Assembly (NCBI GenBank): GCA_020356025.1
Contig: CP070630.1
Coordinates: 971,481 to 1,035,480, forward strand
Origin: Dehalococcoidia bacterium
GTDB taxonomy: Bacteria > Chloroflexota > Dehalococcoidia > SM23-28-2
Direction: 5' to 3'
DNA length: 64,000 nt
The notes under the pieces were generated by a model, which was not told the origin of the DNA, made no database searches, and saw only the letters and a program-made list of their open reading frames with translations. Within the stretch, counting starts at the first letter, position 1; each line of letters starts with the position of its first letter. Of the stretch, positions 63,093-64,000 are shown one piece after another. The translations under genes were made by a program, and so were the position numbers.

Positions 63093-63704
63093 ATGGGATT
63101 TCAAAGCGCCGGCTTCCAGAACATACCGGGTTTGTTGGGGCGGTTGATCCGCCTCGACCTCACAGTGTTTGACGACGTGAGGGACGACCCCGCTGCGACA
63201 GGACCCGCCATAGCAGTGGTAGCGGTAGCCAGCTTCCTGGCAGGCCTCGGCACCTGGCTGTGGGCCTTCGTCGAGGACGCGCCCGACAAGGGAGAGGTAT
63301 TTCTGAAGGCCACTATCCTGGGGAGCATATTCCAGGCCGCCCTGTGGCTCTTGTGGGTCTACATCGTGGCGATGATCCTGTCCCGCCTGCTTGGCGCCGG
63401 GGCGGACATGAACCGACTGATCCGGACGATGGGCCTGGCGTTTGCACCCATGGCCATCAGCCTTCTCATCCTCCTGTCCGTTCTTGCGATCCCCTTCGCC
63501 GCTATAGCGATTGGCGCCACATTCCTCCTGACCAACGCGGCTATCACCTCTGCCACCGACGCTCCCCCCGACCGAGTAGCGTTGGCAAACCTGATTGGCT
63601 TCGCGGCATTCGCCATCATCCTGGGCATCCTGTCCAACGTGGCGGAATGGGGGGTGCTAGGGGGACTGGCACCGGGCATCTTCTTCTTCAACCTGAGCTT
63701 TTAG
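63093..63704 (+). CDS. Yip1-like multi-pass membrane protein
   Basis: A 203-residue protein with about five membrane helices: 38-60, 72-100, 113-140, 143-165 and 175-200 (approximately). It begins after an AAGGAGGG site. The cytoplasmic start GFQNIPGLLGRLIRLD and DVRDDPAATGPAIAVV fit Yip1/YckD-type proteins, function unknown. No operon partner is seen. Confidence 0.75.
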   Translation: MGFQSAGFQNIPGLLGRLIRLDLTVFDDVRDDPAATGPAIAVVAVASFLAGLGTWLWAFVEDAPDKGEVFLKATILGSIFQAALWLLWVYIVAMILSRLLGAGADMNRLIRTMGLAFAPMAISLLILLSVLAIPFAAIAIGATFLLTNAAITSATDAPPDRVALANLIGFAAFAIILGILSNVAEWGVLGGLAPGIFFFNLSF

Positions 63705-63756
63705 GCGACCGCACACGCCTTCCTGGCCCATAGTCGATCTGACCGCTGACACACTG

Positions 63757-63784
63757 GGAGACCCACCCGCGGGTGGGTTTCCCA
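63757..63784 (+). terminator. terminator-like hairpin
   Basis: GGGAGACCCACC (63757-63768) pairs with GGTGGGTTTCCC (63773-63784) around CGCG with one G-T pair. It lies 53 bases after the membrane protein gene and before the convergent CoA-transferase gene. No T-tract follows on the plus strand. Confidence 0.6.
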
Positions 63785-63840
63785 TCATTACTGTTGCGCC
63801 CCTTGCCGCAGCCAAGCCGCCCCTGAAAAAGCAGAATGAA

Positions 63841-63999
63841 CTACCCGACCGCCCCTTCTGCCCGTAGATCATCTATCCGCTGACGGCTGTAGCCCAGGTC
63901 GAGAAGCACCTCTTCCGTGTGCTGGCCCCGTCGAGGAGCCAGGCTGCGCACCGATCCCGGCGTCTCCGACAGCTTGGCCCCCACTCCCACCTGCTGCAC
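63841..63999 (-). CDS. 3' end of a CaiB/BaiF family CoA-transferase gene (partial)
   Basis: Only the last 52 residues are inside the window; the start lies beyond base 64000. The minus-strand frame reads KLSETPGSVRSLAP and GQHTEEVLLDLGYSRQRI, ending at TAG. This is the typical C terminus of family III CoA-transferases, which move CoA between carboxylic acids. Substrate not determinable. Confidence 0.75.
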   Translation of the reverse strand: MQQVGVGAKLSETPGSVRSLAPRRGQHTEEVLLDLGYSRQRIDDLRAEGAVG

Positions 64000-64000
64000 C

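Overview
The window reads as a chromosomal segment of a GC-rich Gram-positive-like or monoderm bacterium, most likely a member of the Chloroflexota. This is inferred from the family mix: an Arg-biosynthesis cluster with argJ, Zn-finger L28, an ECF sigma factor with a C-terminally Pro/Thr-rich anti-sigma partner, a class E/F-type sortase, secreted proteins with PT-rich linkers, a GreA fused to an integrase-like helical domain, and lipoproteins with lipoboxes. No rRNA or tRNA gene was seen, so the placement is not proven. TGA is an ordinary stop codon for most genes here (trpS, nth, selD itself), but at least two genes require it to be read as selenocysteine.

Layout. Bases 1-9.9 kb: a minus-strand housekeeping run (FakA-type kinase, DegV/FakB, recG, argS, trpS, inositol-phosphatase family) with a small phosphatase gene on the plus strand. 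9.8-10.1 kb: rpmB with its promoter and a bidirectional terminator. 10.2-18.5 kb: a compact minus-strand arginine operon argC-J-B-D-G-HAD-argH-rpe, lacking argF. 18.6-24.7 kb: a TIGR04076-like gene, nth and a PflX-like radical SAM gene, then selD. selD carries an in-frame TGA at the catalytic position followed by a long hairpin. It is followed by a secreted-protein pair, of which the second is a HExxHxxGxxH metallopeptidase interrupted by two in-frame TGAs, and by a ROK kinase. 24.7-36.4 kb: groEL with a CIRCE operator and an internal amber codon, metF-like, a PLP enzyme, a radical SAM/HhH protein, a LysE exporter, an HD protein, a DsbA-like thiol oxidoreductase with a UxxC active site, htpX, an alpha/beta hydrolase, a BtuF-like protein and an HtrA-like lipoprotein. 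36.5-39.6 kb: a Fur-family repressor and znuACB behind a promoter/operator pair. 39.8-51.4 kb: a GltD-like flavoprotein, tldE/tldD split by a GIY-YIG cassette, a serpin lipoprotein, a HAD protein, nadE, citrate synthase behind a leader terminator, and the GreA fusion. 51.5-62.0 kb: a cell-envelope island with a lipoprotein, ECF sigma/anti-sigma, a 1461-residue secreted Ca-binding-type protein, two small anchored proteins, a sortase and a CAP-domain protein. 62.0-64.0 kb: a candidate structured RNA, rsmG, a membrane protein and the 3' end of a CoA-transferase gene.

Main points of interest. (1) Three reading frames within 12 kb contain in-frame TGA codons. selD and the DsbA-like gene have the expected active-site position and a hairpin at the right distance. 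The metallopeptidase has two TGAs, one next to the Met-turn, and would be an unusual selenoprotein if real. (2) The sortase sits directly after two paralogous secreted proteins that lack LPXTG but share a GFxWWP motif before a C-terminal membrane segment and basic tail. (3) A GIY-YIG nuclease cassette bounded by inverted repeats lies between tldD and tldE together with a 66-bp duplication of the tldD 3' end. (4) A promoter plus two-hairpin transcript lies upstream of rsmG.
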